Positions 1 to 6,599 of a DNA stretch of 16,471 nt are shown here, piece by piece. Source of the DNA: JASJBU01 sp965372385 (GTDB taxonomy: Bacteria; Pseudomonadota; Gammaproteobacteria; Chromatiales; Chromatiaceae). The first letter of the stretch is position 1, and the number at the start of each line of letters is the position of its first letter. The DNA is taken from positions 1 to 16,471 of the forward strand of contig CBDVCD010000047.1 of NCBI GenBank assembly GCA_965372385.1, given 5' to 3'. The notes under the pieces are model-generated. The model ran no database searches, was not told where the DNA came from, and saw nothing but the letters and a program-made list of their open reading frames with translations. The position numbers were made by a program, and so were the translations under genes.

Positions 1-1
1 C

Positions 2-688
2 CGATTTCGGCTCCTTCGGGGCGCGGACCGCGACAAGGATCAGACCTACTTTCTCTACATGCTGGACCAGCAACAGCTCTCAAGGAGTCTCTTCCCCTTG
101 GGCGGACTGGAGAAGCGTGAAGTTCGCAAGCTGGCTGAAGCCGCTGGCTTGCCTAACCACAAGAAGAAGGACAGCACCGGTATCTGTTTCATCGGGGAAC
201 GCAAATTCCGTGATTTTCTGAGCCGTTATCTGCCCGCCAATCCAGGAGATATCGAGGATCCCAACGGGCAGACGATTGGCCGACATCAGGGACTGATGTA
301 CTACACCCTGGGTCAACGCCAGGGCCTGGGGATTGGCGGCATGAAAAACGCCCCAGAAGCCCCCTGGTTTGTGGTTGGAAAGGATCTGAAACGAAATATT
401 TTGATCGCGGCCCAGGGACATTCCCACCCACTGTTGATGAGTCACACCCTGACAGCGGGCCAGTTGCACTGGATCTCCGGCCAACCACCCACACTGCCAT
501 TCGAGTGCCTGACACGGATCCGACATCGCCAGCCCCTGCAGCCCTGTGAGATCATGGAAACCGGGGATAAAAGGTATCTGGTAAAATTCTTCCAGGCCCA
601 GCGTGCAGTCACTCCCGGCCAGTCCATCGTCTTTTACCGGCAGGAAACCTGTCTGGGTGGTGGTATCATTGAATCAGCAGAAAATTAA
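2..688 (+). CDS. mnmA: tRNA-specific 2-thiouridylase MnmA, 3' part (5' end outside window)
   Basis: MnmA uses ATP and persulfide sulfur relayed from IscS/Tus proteins to make the 2-thio group of U34 in Lys, Glu and Gln tRNAs in the cytoplasm. The reading frame is open from the window edge, so the gene begins upstream; an internal ATG at 59 is not the start. The visible part begins with the family motif LLRGADxxKDQTYFLY. It continues with KKDSTGICFIGER, whose Cys is the second catalytic cysteine of the family (Cys199 in E. coli). It ends with the C-terminal beta-barrel region and the closing motif CLGGGIIE. The N-terminal PP-loop and the first catalytic Cys lie outside the window. hflD follows after 5 bases, the arrangement seen in E. 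coli, so the two are probably co-transcribed. Identification is firm. Confidence 0.96.
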   Translation, partial: RFRLLRGADRDKDQTYFLYMLDQQQLSRSLFPLGGLEKREVRKLAEAAGLPNHKKKDSTGICFIGERKFRDFLSRYLPANPGDIEDPNGQTIGRHQGLMYYTLGQRQGLGIGGMKNAPEAPWFVVGKDLKRNILIAAQGHSHPLLMSHTLTAGQLHWISGQPPTLPFECLTRIRHRQPLQPCEIMETGDKRYLVKFFQAQRAVTPGQSIVFYRQETCLGGGIIESAEN

Positions 689-693
689 CCCCT

Positions 694-1323
694 ATGAGCT
701 ACAGTGATCAGGATCGGACCTTTGCCCTGGCTGGTATCTACCAGGCTGCCTCGCTGGTTCAGCAGATTGCCCGGCGTGGTCTTGCGGACTCCGAAGCCAT
801 GTCCAGCAGTATCCACAGTCTGTTTCAGATTGACGCCAGCAGTGTCACGGAGGTATTCGGTGGGCTCCAGGGTATTACCCATGGTCTGCGGGAACTCTAT
901 CGGCAACTAAGCGGTGAGGTACGCCGTGACAATGAACTCACGGGCTATCTGCTCAGCCTGATCCAGCTGGAACGAAAGTTATCCAACCAGAGCGACCGGC
1001 TGTCACGGATACAGGAAGGCATTCAGCAAACCAAGGCACGTTTGATCCATTTCCCCGAACTCCATTCCAATATCCTTGCCTCGCTGGCGGAGATCTATGC
1101 CAAAAATATCAGTACCCTGCAACCCCGCATCATGGTCAGCGGAGAACCGGTCTATCTGCAAAACCCGGACAATGTTTATCGAATCCGCTCACTCCTGCTG
1201 GCCGGCATTCGCGCCGCCATGCTCTGGCGCCAGACCGGCGGGCGCCGCCGTCAGGTGATTTTCAACCGAAAAAGATATACCGAGCAGGCAAAACATCTAC
1301 TGAATTCTATTGTGACGGATTAG
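694..1323 (+). CDS. hflD: High-frequency-lysogenization protein HflD homolog
   Basis: HflD is a mostly helical peripheral membrane protein. In E. coli it binds the phage lambda CII protein and limits lysogeny; its ordinary cellular role is not settled. The product is 209 aa, against 213 in E. coli, and colinear from the N-terminal FALAGIYQAASLVQQIAR segment. Later family segments include GLRELYRQL, the region around YLLSLIQLERKL, and the C-terminal RIRSLLLAGIRAAMLWRQ-GG-RR stretch. The ATG at 694 lies 5 bases after the mnmA stop, so translation is probably coupled. In E. coli purB follows; here the gene is followed by a palindromic repeat and a convergent Nudix gene. The name rests on clear family resemblance plus the mnmA context. 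Confidence 0.93.
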   Translation: MSYSDQDRTFALAGIYQAASLVQQIARRGLADSEAMSSSIHSLFQIDASSVTEVFGGLQGITHGLRELYRQLSGEVRRDNELTGYLLSLIQLERKLSNQSDRLSRIQEGIQQTKARLIHFPELHSNILASLAEIYAKNISTLQPRIMVSGEPVYLQNPDNVYRIRSLLLAGIRAAMLWRQTGGRRRQVIFNRKRYTEQAKHLLNSIVTD

Positions 1324-1370
1324 AATGCTGATGCGCTTTTTCTATTTAACATCAGATGCTTCTAGGTCGG

Positions 1371-1464
1371 CGATGTACCTGATTGGCGAGGTGTCGGCAG
1401 CAGGGATGCTGACGTCAAGCCTCCAGGGATGGATTCACGGCGTCCTCGCCAAGCAGGTGCATCG
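1371..1464. repeat. 94-bp imperfect palindromic intergenic repeat
   Basis: The outer arms are 1371-1391 and 1444-1464 and pair at about 19 of 21 positions; the core GGCGAGG/CCTCGCC (1385-1391 and 1444-1450) is perfect. Inside is a small CAGC/GCTG hairpin (1398-1401 and 1408-1411) and a direct repeat of CAGGGATG at 1401 and 1424. The element fills the middle of the gap between the convergent hflD and Nudix genes, so it could act as a two-way terminator, though it lacks a T-run. Its segment 1424-1443 is 17/20 identical to 11358-11377, which indicates a dispersed family. No protein is encoded. Confidence 0.75.
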
Positions 1465-1530
1465 TCGGCAAAAACAGAACTATGTGTTGGGCGCGTGGAT
1501 AACCATGCTGAATTCCATTTTCCCAAGGCC

Positions 1531-2391
1531 CTATAGTCTTTCGTGCAGACCTTGCGCAATCTCCAGGTAATCCAAATCCTCTGGTGAAATAATCCCGTGC
1601 CGCATCAGGAAGTCGATAATGACCAGGTTACAGTTAAGCTTGAACTCATCGCTTTCCCGCACGATTTCAGCCACCTCCGCTACCGGCATCAGGTAGAAGT
1701 CGGACACCTCGCCATCCGTGTTGGCAGGTATGAAATCCGCCGGTAATTCCAGGTCGTAACAATAGAGGGTATCCGGCTTCAGCCCTACCACTGTCTCCTT
1801 GCAGTAGGTCAAGGCCCCGACTGATTTTGCTCTACGCGCGAGCTCCACGGGAACCGCCGCCTCCTCCCAACACTCCTTTTCAAGATTCTCCCGCAGACCC
1901 AGGTCTTGGGGCAGTCCTCCTGCAACCATGTTGTCCAGTTTGTCGGGGAAATTGCGCCGATCAGCTGAGCGTCGAGCGATCCAGAGCTTCAGACCCTCAT
2001 CGTTGCGCACATACCCGTTCAAATGCTGACCATAGGCACGCAAGCCGAAATAGGGCGCCGCGGAGCGGTCAATGGTGGCATAAGACTGCTCGCGACCGGA
2101 TGCGGTCACGGGATATTGCTCACCATGACTATGCGAGATCACGCCCTGCTCAACCAGTTCATCTACAACCTGAGCAAGCCTCTGCGAACGCTCATCAAAA
2201 CCCTGTATCCGCGGGTTGAGATCAATGCCATCTACACGAACCTGAAACAGCTCCGGCCACTGCGTAAGGGCCTCCCACATGGACTGCTTCAGGCGCCCCA
2301 CCCTTTTCCCTGCGATAAGGAATTCGCGAAAATTGCCGGGATTCCATTGATTACAGTCAAGAATGTGCCTGAGATAACCCGAATCCGCCAT
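1531..2391 (-). CDS. DUF4743/Nudix hydrolase, Tnr3-like (predicted oxidised-thiamin-diphosphate hydrolase)
   Basis: The protein is 286 aa. Its N-terminal DUF4743 domain (about residues 1-125) is followed by a Nudix domain (about 125-260). The Nudix box lies near residues 158-180 and reads GGLPQDLG..ENLEKECWEEA. The KECxEEA form and the absence of the canonical first Glu are typical of the Tnr3/YJR142W group rather than of MutT. Members studied in yeast and plants hydrolyse oxo- and oxythiamin diphosphate, removing damaged thiamin cofactor; the same activity is inferred here. The yjbQ stop overlaps this start as TGATG, so ATG at 2391 is preferred over the adjacent GTG at 2394; a GGGGGA ribosome site lies just upstream. 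Family assignment is strong, substrate is inference. Confidence 0.85.
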   Translation of the reverse strand: MADSGYLRHILDCNQWNPGNFREFLIAGKRVGRLKQSMWEALTQWPELFQVRVDGIDLNPRIQGFDERSQRLAQVVDELVEQGVISHSHGEQYPVTASGREQSYATIDRSAAPYFGLRAYGQHLNGYVRNDEGLKLWIARRSADRRNFPDKLDNMVAGGLPQDLGLRENLEKECWEEAAVPVELARRAKSVGALTYCKETVVGLKPDTLYCYDLELPADFIPANTDGEVSDFYLMPVAEVAEIVRESDEFKLNCNLVIIDFLMRHGIISPEDLDYLEIAQGLHERL

Positions 2392-2798
2392 CACTGATCC
2401 CCCATCACGGTACAGACCACACGACGGTCATGCCTGGGCCCATCGAATTCGCAAAAAAAGATATTCTGCCAGCGCGACAGCCCCAACTGACCATCGATCA
2501 GCGGGATGGTTTCGGAAGGCCCCACCAGCCCGGCCTTGAGGTGCGAATCCCCGTTGCCGTCCTGGGCATCGTGCAGCCAAACGCCCTTGGGGATCATCTG
2601 ACGCAACAGATTGACCACATCGCTCTGCACGCTCTCATCCCAGTTCTCCTGAATCATGATGGCCGCGGTGGCTCCCTGGGCATAAACACTCACCAGACCA
2701 TTGCGATACCCGGATCGCTTCACCACCTCAGTAATCTGTCGGGTGATATCCACCAGCACTTCACGGGAGCCTGTCTGCAGCTGGATAGTCTCTCTCAT
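2391..2798 (-). CDS. yjbQ: YjbQ/UPF0047 family protein (secondary thiamine-phosphate synthase family)
   Basis: A 135-aa cytoplasmic protein of the YjbQ (COG0432) family, which forms compact trimers. E. coli YjbQ has weak thiamine-phosphate synthase activity and can partly replace ThiE; the true physiological role of the family is still unclear. Conserved family blocks seen here are the IQENWD segment, the DGNGDSHLKAGLVGPS block that carries the putative active-site His, the IPLIDGQLGLSRWQ block, and EFDGPR near the C terminus. The ATG at 2798 has an AAGGA ribosome site about 8 bases upstream. The stop overlaps the start of the Nudix gene, so the two form a tight transcriptional unit. This pairing supports a thiamin-related role. 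Confidence 0.9.
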   Translation of the reverse strand: MRETIQLQTGSREVLVDITRQITEVVKRSGYRNGLVSVYAQGATAAIMIQENWDESVQSDVVNLLRQMIPKGVWLHDAQDGNGDSHLKAGLVGPSETIPLIDGQLGLSRWQNIFFCEFDGPRHDRRVVCTVMGDQ

Positions 2799-2972
2799 AT
2801 ACCGAATCCTTCACTGTTGGAGGTAAACGCCAGTCTGGAGCAGTCTTGGGTCTCACTGAGACGGAAGAGCCCAAGGTGGTCGCCAAAGATGCCAAGGCGA
2901 TGCTGGAGCGTGTCATCGAGAATAACCCTTTTCCCGCCACACTCGACTGCAGGTAAGAGGTGGTGGGATCAA

Positions 2973-3407
2973 TTACAACAGATATTGAATCGCCTTACGG
3001 TTCGTCCAAGACGTTACCATCCGCAACCCCCTGTGAGCCTGAACCCACCGGTACTCGGTATGTTCGTGAGGATTAAGGTGGATCAGCCGCCGTCCCATGA
3101 TGGAAAGCGCGTACCAGTGCTCCAGGTTGTAGCGGACATTCGGCGCATAGCGATCTCGCCATGGGGAGATGATCGGGAAGGATTCGGTATGTCTTAGATC
3201 CTGCAGGCTGCTACCCGCCATGATGCCGGTCTCTTCATAGAGCTCCCGACGGGCAGCCTGCATGGGTGATTCTCCCCAACCCAGGCTGCCGGTGACCGAC
3301 TGCCAGAAATCCGCGGGGTGGGTTCTGCGCAGCAGCAACACCTCGCCGGCAATGGTATAGACCACCACCAGTACCGACTCCGGTCGCTTGTATTGTCGAA
3401 CCCGCAC
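2973..3407 (-). CDS. nudB: Dihydroneopterin triphosphate diphosphatase NudB
   Basis: NudB removes pyrophosphate from 7,8-dihydroneopterin triphosphate, an early step of folate synthesis. The 144-aa product matches E. coli NudB along its length: YKRPESVLVVVY at the start, DFWQSVTGSLGWGES, RYAPNVRYNLEHW, and SWTNRKAI near the end. The Nudix box (GSLGWGE, then RELYEETGI) fits the G-x5-E-x7-REUxEExGU rule exactly. The start must be the GTG at 3407, because an in-frame stop lies at 3411-3413 and no other start occurs before the conserved region. That GTG and the next two codons lie inside the terminal inverted repeat of the adjacent mobile element, and no good ribosome site is visible. nudB beside aspS is also the E. 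coli order. Confidence 0.93.
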   Translation of the reverse strand: MRVRQYKRPESVLVVVYTIAGEVLLLRRTHPADFWQSVTGSLGWGESPMQAARRELYEETGIMAGSSLQDLRHTESFPIISPWRDRYAPNVRYNLEHWYALSIMGRRLIHLNPHEHTEYRWVQAHRGLRMVTSWTNRKAIQYLL

Positions 3408-3643
3408 TTCTTACAAGGGTTCGGAATTTTCGGTCAATCTGGCTAAGCAGTTTGTTCGATCGTTCGAAAAAGCATAGCCATAGCTATGGTTTGAGGAGGA
3501 TCGGGCAAAATGCGCCGCCAGATTGGGCGAAAAACCGAACAGGACAAGCTGTAAGTTATTTATCAATATCATATCTCTGACGAGTGCCTGTTTATTGAAA
3601 CCATTTCTAACGGTCTGGGTCCGCCTTGTGAGAAATGCGGGTT
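3399..3643. mobile_element. MITE-like non-autonomous element (245 bp) between nudB and aspS
   Basis: The ends are inverted repeats. Bases 3399-3418 read AACCCGCACTTCTTACAAGG, and the reverse complement of 3624-3643 matches them at 18 of 20 positions. The element fills the whole intergenic space: its right end touches the aspS stop codon (3644-3646), and its left end includes the first three nudB codons. No reading frame inside looks like a transposase. Directly after the left repeat comes a large imperfect hairpin (separate entry); the remaining segment 3541-3623 is AT-richer. No target duplication is obvious. Size, terminal repeats and lack of coding point to a MITE mobilised in trans; the parent transposase family is unknown to me. 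Confidence 0.72.
3419..3540. repeat. Long imperfect hairpin inside the MITE-like element
   Basis: Arms 3419-3461 and 3499-3540 pair at about 33 of 43 aligned positions with one gap; the best blocks are CAATCTGGC/GCCAGATTG and GTTCGATC/GATCGGGC. The loop holds a perfect 12-bp palindrome CCATAGCTATGG at 3478-3489, close to the centre of the whole fold. As RNA, either strand could form an extended stem between aspS and nudB, which may stop or attenuate transcription from aspS into nudB or protect the aspS mRNA 3' end. The pairing is read directly; the function is inferred. Confidence 0.65.
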
Positions 3644-5434
3644 TTAGCCAGCGTCTGCTTCGCTCTGTGGTTTGCGTACCCGGATCGACAACTCCCGCAG
3701 CTGCTCCAGACTCACCTCCGAAGGCGCGGAGGTCAACTGGCAGGCCGCGCTCTGGGTCTTCGGGAAGGCCATTACTTCGCGGATGGATTTGGAACCGGTC
3801 AGCAGCATCACCAGCCGGTCCAGACCAAAGGCCAAGCCACCATGGGGAGGGCAACCAAACTTGAGGGCGGTGAGGAGAAAGCCAAACTTCTCCTCGGCCT
3901 CCTCTTCGCCTATCTCCAGCAGTCGGAAGATCTTCTGCTGCACATCCTGCTGATGGATACGGATGGAACCACCACCCAGCTCCACCCCGTTCATCACCAT
4001 GTCATAAGCGCGGGATTTACACTTGCCTGGGTCGCTATCCAATAGTTCGAGCTGATCCAGTTTGGGCGAGGTGAAGGGGTGGTGCAGGGGATTCCAGCGA
4101 TCATGCTGATCGTCCCACTCGAACATGGGGAAATCGACCACCCAGATAGGACGCCAGCCTTCCTGCATCAGCCCCATATCCTCACCCACCTTGACGCGCA
4201 GCGCTCCCAGGGCCTCGTTGACCACGCTGGCCTTGTCGGCGCCAAAGAAGATCAGGTCCCCATCCTTGGCCCCGGTACGTTCCAGGATGCCGTTGACCGC
4301 TGAATCGGGCAGGAACTTGAGGATCGGTGATTGCAAACCCTCCCGCCCCTTGGCCAGCTCGTTGACCTTGACATAGGCCAGACCCTTGGCGCCGTAAATC
4401 CCAACGAATTTGGTGTACCCATCGATCTGCTTACGGCTCAATGCAGCACCACCAGGCACGTGCAGAGCCGCCACTCGCCCATGGGGATCTTTCGCCGGCC
4501 CGGAGAAGACCTTGAACTCCACATCCTGCATCAGATCGCGCAGGTCCACCAGTTCCAGCGGCACCCGCAGGTCCGGCCGGTCGGAACCATAGCGTTCCAT
4601 CGACTCGTCGTAGGTGATGCGGGGAAAGGGGTTTGGCAGATCCACATCGAGGATTTCCTTGTAGAGCTGGCGGATCATCTCCTCGTTGATCTGCATGATC
4701 TGGTCCTCATCGAGGAACGAGGTTTCGATATCGAGCTGGGTGAACTCCGGCTGGCGGTCGGCGCGCAGATCCTCGTCACGGAAGCAGCGCACGATCTGGT
4801 AGTAGCGGTCCATACCGGACATCATCAGCAGCTGTTTGAACAGCTGGGGCGACTGGGGCAAGGCGAAGAACTCACCCGGATGGGTGCGGCTCGGCACCAG
4901 ATAGTCCCGTGCGCCCTCAGGAGTGGCCTTGGTCAGCATCGGGGTTTCTATATCCAGGAAACCCTGCTCATCCATAAAATTACGCAGGACCCGGGTCACC
5001 TTGGCCCGGGTGCGGATCTTCTCCAACATCTCGGGACGCCGCAGGTCGATGTAACGGTAGCGCAGGCGGATCTCTTCCGCGGCCTTTTCGTGTTCGTCCA
5101 GTTGGAATGGAGGTGTATCCGCCTTGTTCAGCACCTCCAGTTCCAGGCCGAGGATTTCCACCTCACCGGTGGGCATATCGGGATTGACCGTGCCTTCAGG
5201 ACGAGGCCTGACCTTTCCCTTGATGCGCAGCACAAATTCATTTCGCACATGCTCCGCAAGAGAAAAGATCTCCGGCAGGTCAGGGTCAAAGACCACCTGC
5301 ACCAGGCCCTCCCGATCTCGCAGGTCGATGAAGATCACCCCACCATGGTCACGGCGTCGATGGACCCAGCCACAGAGTTCCACTTCCTGATCAATAAGAG
5401 AGCTGTTTACCTGTCCACAATAATGGCTGCGCAT
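3644..5434 (-). CDS. aspS: Aspartyl-tRNA synthetase, bacterial type
   Basis: Class II synthetase that charges tRNA-Asp with aspartate. At 596 aa it has the normal bacterial length. The N-terminal anticodon-binding OB fold carries CGWVHRRRDHGG at about residues 21-32. Motif 2 (FRDEDLRADRQPE) lies at 218-230, a bacterial GAD insertion domain follows, and motif 3 (GLAFGLDRLVMLL) is near the C terminus, followed by AFPKTQSAAC. His30 and a Gly near 81 stand where the E. coli enzyme has Leu and a different residue; this matches the non-discriminating Pseudomonas aeruginosa type that also charges tRNA-Asn. The ATG has an AGGA ribosome site. It lies 89 bases downstream of the DUF502 gene and is probably in its operon. 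The stop touches the MITE-like element. Confidence 0.98.
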   Translation of the reverse strand: MRSHYCGQVNSSLIDQEVELCGWVHRRRDHGGVIFIDLRDREGLVQVVFDPDLPEIFSLAEHVRNEFVLRIKGKVRPRPEGTVNPDMPTGEVEILGLELEVLNKADTPPFQLDEHEKAAEEIRLRYRYIDLRRPEMLEKIRTRAKVTRVLRNFMDEQGFLDIETPMLTKATPEGARDYLVPSRTHPGEFFALPQSPQLFKQLLMMSGMDRYYQIVRCFRDEDLRADRQPEFTQLDIETSFLDEDQIMQINEEMIRQLYKEILDVDLPNPFPRITYDESMERYGSDRPDLRVPLELVDLRDLMQDVEFKVFSGPAKDPHGRVAALHVPGGAALSRKQIDGYTKFVGIYGAKGLAYVKVNELAKGREGLQSPILKFLPDSAVNGILERTGAKDGDLIFFGADKASVVNEALGALRVKVGEDMGLMQEGWRPIWVVDFPMFEWDDQHDRWNPLHHPFTSPKLDQLELLDSDPGKCKSRAYDMVMNGVELGGGSIRIHQQDVQQKIFRLLEIGEEEAEEKFGFLLTALKFGCPPHGGLAFGLDRLVMLLTGSKSIREVMAFPKTQSAACQLTSAPSEVSLEQLRELSIRVRKPQSEADAG

Positions 5435-5523
5435 GGGATGAATTCCTGTGAAATATCTCTACCGGTCCGCTACCGGCTAAAAGGCGGGAATGTTAAGGCT
5501 TGGCCTCGGCCTCTGCAAGCGGA

Positions 5524-6138
5524 TTACCCCTCTGGATGTTCCGCATCAGGCACCACGGCCCCCATGGAAAGCAGCATCTTGAGCCCCTCATCGACGGATA
5601 TCTCCAGTTCCCGGACATCTTCTCTGGGCACCATCACAAAGTATCCACCCGTGGGATTGGGGGTGGTGGGAATGTAGACATTGACCACATCCCGTCCGGT
5701 CTTCCGCTGCGCCTCGCCCTGTTCAGTGCCAGTCTGAAAGGCCAGGGTCCAGAGCCCACGTCGGGGAAATTCAACCAGAAGGACTTTGCGGAATGACTGG
5801 CCATTGTCGGAGAGGATGGTCTCCACCAGCTGTTTTACCGCGGAGTAGACAGAGCGGACCAAGGGGATACGCGCCAGCACTCTTTCCCAGAGGCCGACCA
5901 GTTTGCGACCAAACAGATTGGCCGCGATCAGTCCGGTAAGCAACAGGATCAATAGGGAGAGGACAACTCCAAGCCCCGGGATGGTAAAACCCAGCAGGCT
6001 TTCCGGACGATAATCCTGCGGCAGCAGCAGTAGCGTGTGATCCATCCACTGCACCAGCAGACGAATGACGAAGAAGGTGGCCACCAGGGGCAGCCAAACC
6101 AGCAGTCCAGCCACCAGGTAGCGCCGAAGGAGTCCCAT
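5524..6138 (-). CDS. DUF502 family inner-membrane protein
   Basis: A 204-aa membrane protein of unknown biochemical role. Two hydrophobic segments are visible, about residues 7-30 and 54-77, followed by a soluble C-terminal half of about 125 residues. Family-conserved blocks are RIPLVRSVYSAVKQ (about 90-103), FPRRGLWTLAF, and TPNPTGGYFVMVP. Distant plant COV-like proteins share the DUF502 domain, but that gives no direct function in bacteria. The ATG at 6138 lies 12 bases after the fmdB-like gene, and aspS follows, so the three appear to be one operon; this cluster recurs in gammaproteobacteria. The membrane location is predicted from sequence. Confidence 0.9.
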   Translation of the reverse strand: MGLLRRYLVAGLLVWLPLVATFFVIRLLVQWMDHTLLLLPQDYRPESLLGFTIPGLGVVLSLLILLLTGLIAANLFGRKLVGLWERVLARIPLVRSVYSAVKQLVETILSDNGQSFRKVLLVEFPRRGLWTLAFQTGTEQGEAQRKTGRDVVNVYIPTTPNPTGGYFVMVPREDVRELEISVDEGLKMLLSMGAVVPDAEHPEG

Positions 6139-6150
6139 GGGACTGATGAA

Positions 6151-6405
6151 TCAGTTGCCAGTTGCAGGAGCAGCCGGCTTTTTCGCTTCAGACTTGCCGG
6201 AATCATGCACGTTCTTTTTCTTACCCTGCTTGAAATCCGTCTCATACCAGCCGCTGCCCTTGAGCCTGAAACCTGCCGCACTGAGGATCTTTTTCAATGT
6301 CGACTGACCGCACTCGGGACATTCGGTCAATGGCGCATCACTCATTTTCTGCAGCGCCTCTAGCTCGTGGCCACAGTCTTCGCAACGATATTCGTAGATT
6401 GGCAT
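6151..6405 (-). CDS. FmdB-family zinc ribbon protein
   Basis: An 84-aa protein beginning MPIYEYRCEDCG, the hallmark of the FmdB-type putative regulatory proteins. Cys8/Cys11 and Cys29/Cys32 form two CxxC pairs expected to bind one zinc ion. The GSGWYETDFK block follows, and the C terminus is a low-complexity Lys/Ala/Pro tail. The family was named after a gene beside formylmethanofuran dehydrogenase, but no molecular function is established for the bacterial members. It is the first gene of the fmdB-DUF502-aspS unit, with its ATG at 6405 and AGGA-like bases upstream (CTGAGGATT). Family assignment is firm; role unknown. Confidence 0.92.
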   Translation of the reverse strand: MPIYEYRCEDCGHELEALQKMSDAPLTECPECGQSTLKKILSAAGFRLKGSGWYETDFKQGKKKNVHDSGKSEAKKPAAPATGN

Positions 6406-6468
6406 GATAGAATCCTCAGCTTTTCTGGGTTTGCCAGCGACCAGTCGCTCGGCGGCAAAAGATTTCGA

Positions 6469-6474
6469 ATTCTA
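6469..6474 (-). promoter_or_regulatory. Possible -10 box for the fmdB-DUF502-aspS operon
   Basis: On the minus strand TAGAAT occurs about 64 bases before the fmdB-like ATG and differs from TATAAT at one base. No convincing -35 box stands 16-18 bases upstream (AATTAC at 17). It lies in the only sizeable gap (6406-6599) upstream of the operon. Confidence 0.25.
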
Positions 6475-6599
6475 CCATATTGGGGCCTTGAGTAATTTAT
6501 TCAAGACCAGACTCCCCTTCATCAGAGCAGGTACCCTGCCTCCGAGCAACTCATGGGCCGCTTTCAACGCTAGCTCAATCTCCCTGTGGGATGACTTTC

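Noticed and set aside
1325..1570. 81-codon + strand frame after hflD
   Set aside because: It runs through the palindromic repeat and into the antisense of the Nudix gene end; no protein-like features.
2430..3197. 255-codon + strand frame across yjbQ and nudB
   Set aside because: It is mostly antisense to two well-supported genes and reads without recognisable motifs.
3411..3854. 147-codon minus-strand frame across the MITE-like element and the aspS end
   Set aside because: Its first part is out of frame within aspS and the rest reads the element; no transposase features.
4331..5677. 448-codon + strand frame opposite aspS
   Set aside because: It is antisense to a full-length aspS with all class II motifs and shows no domain of its own.
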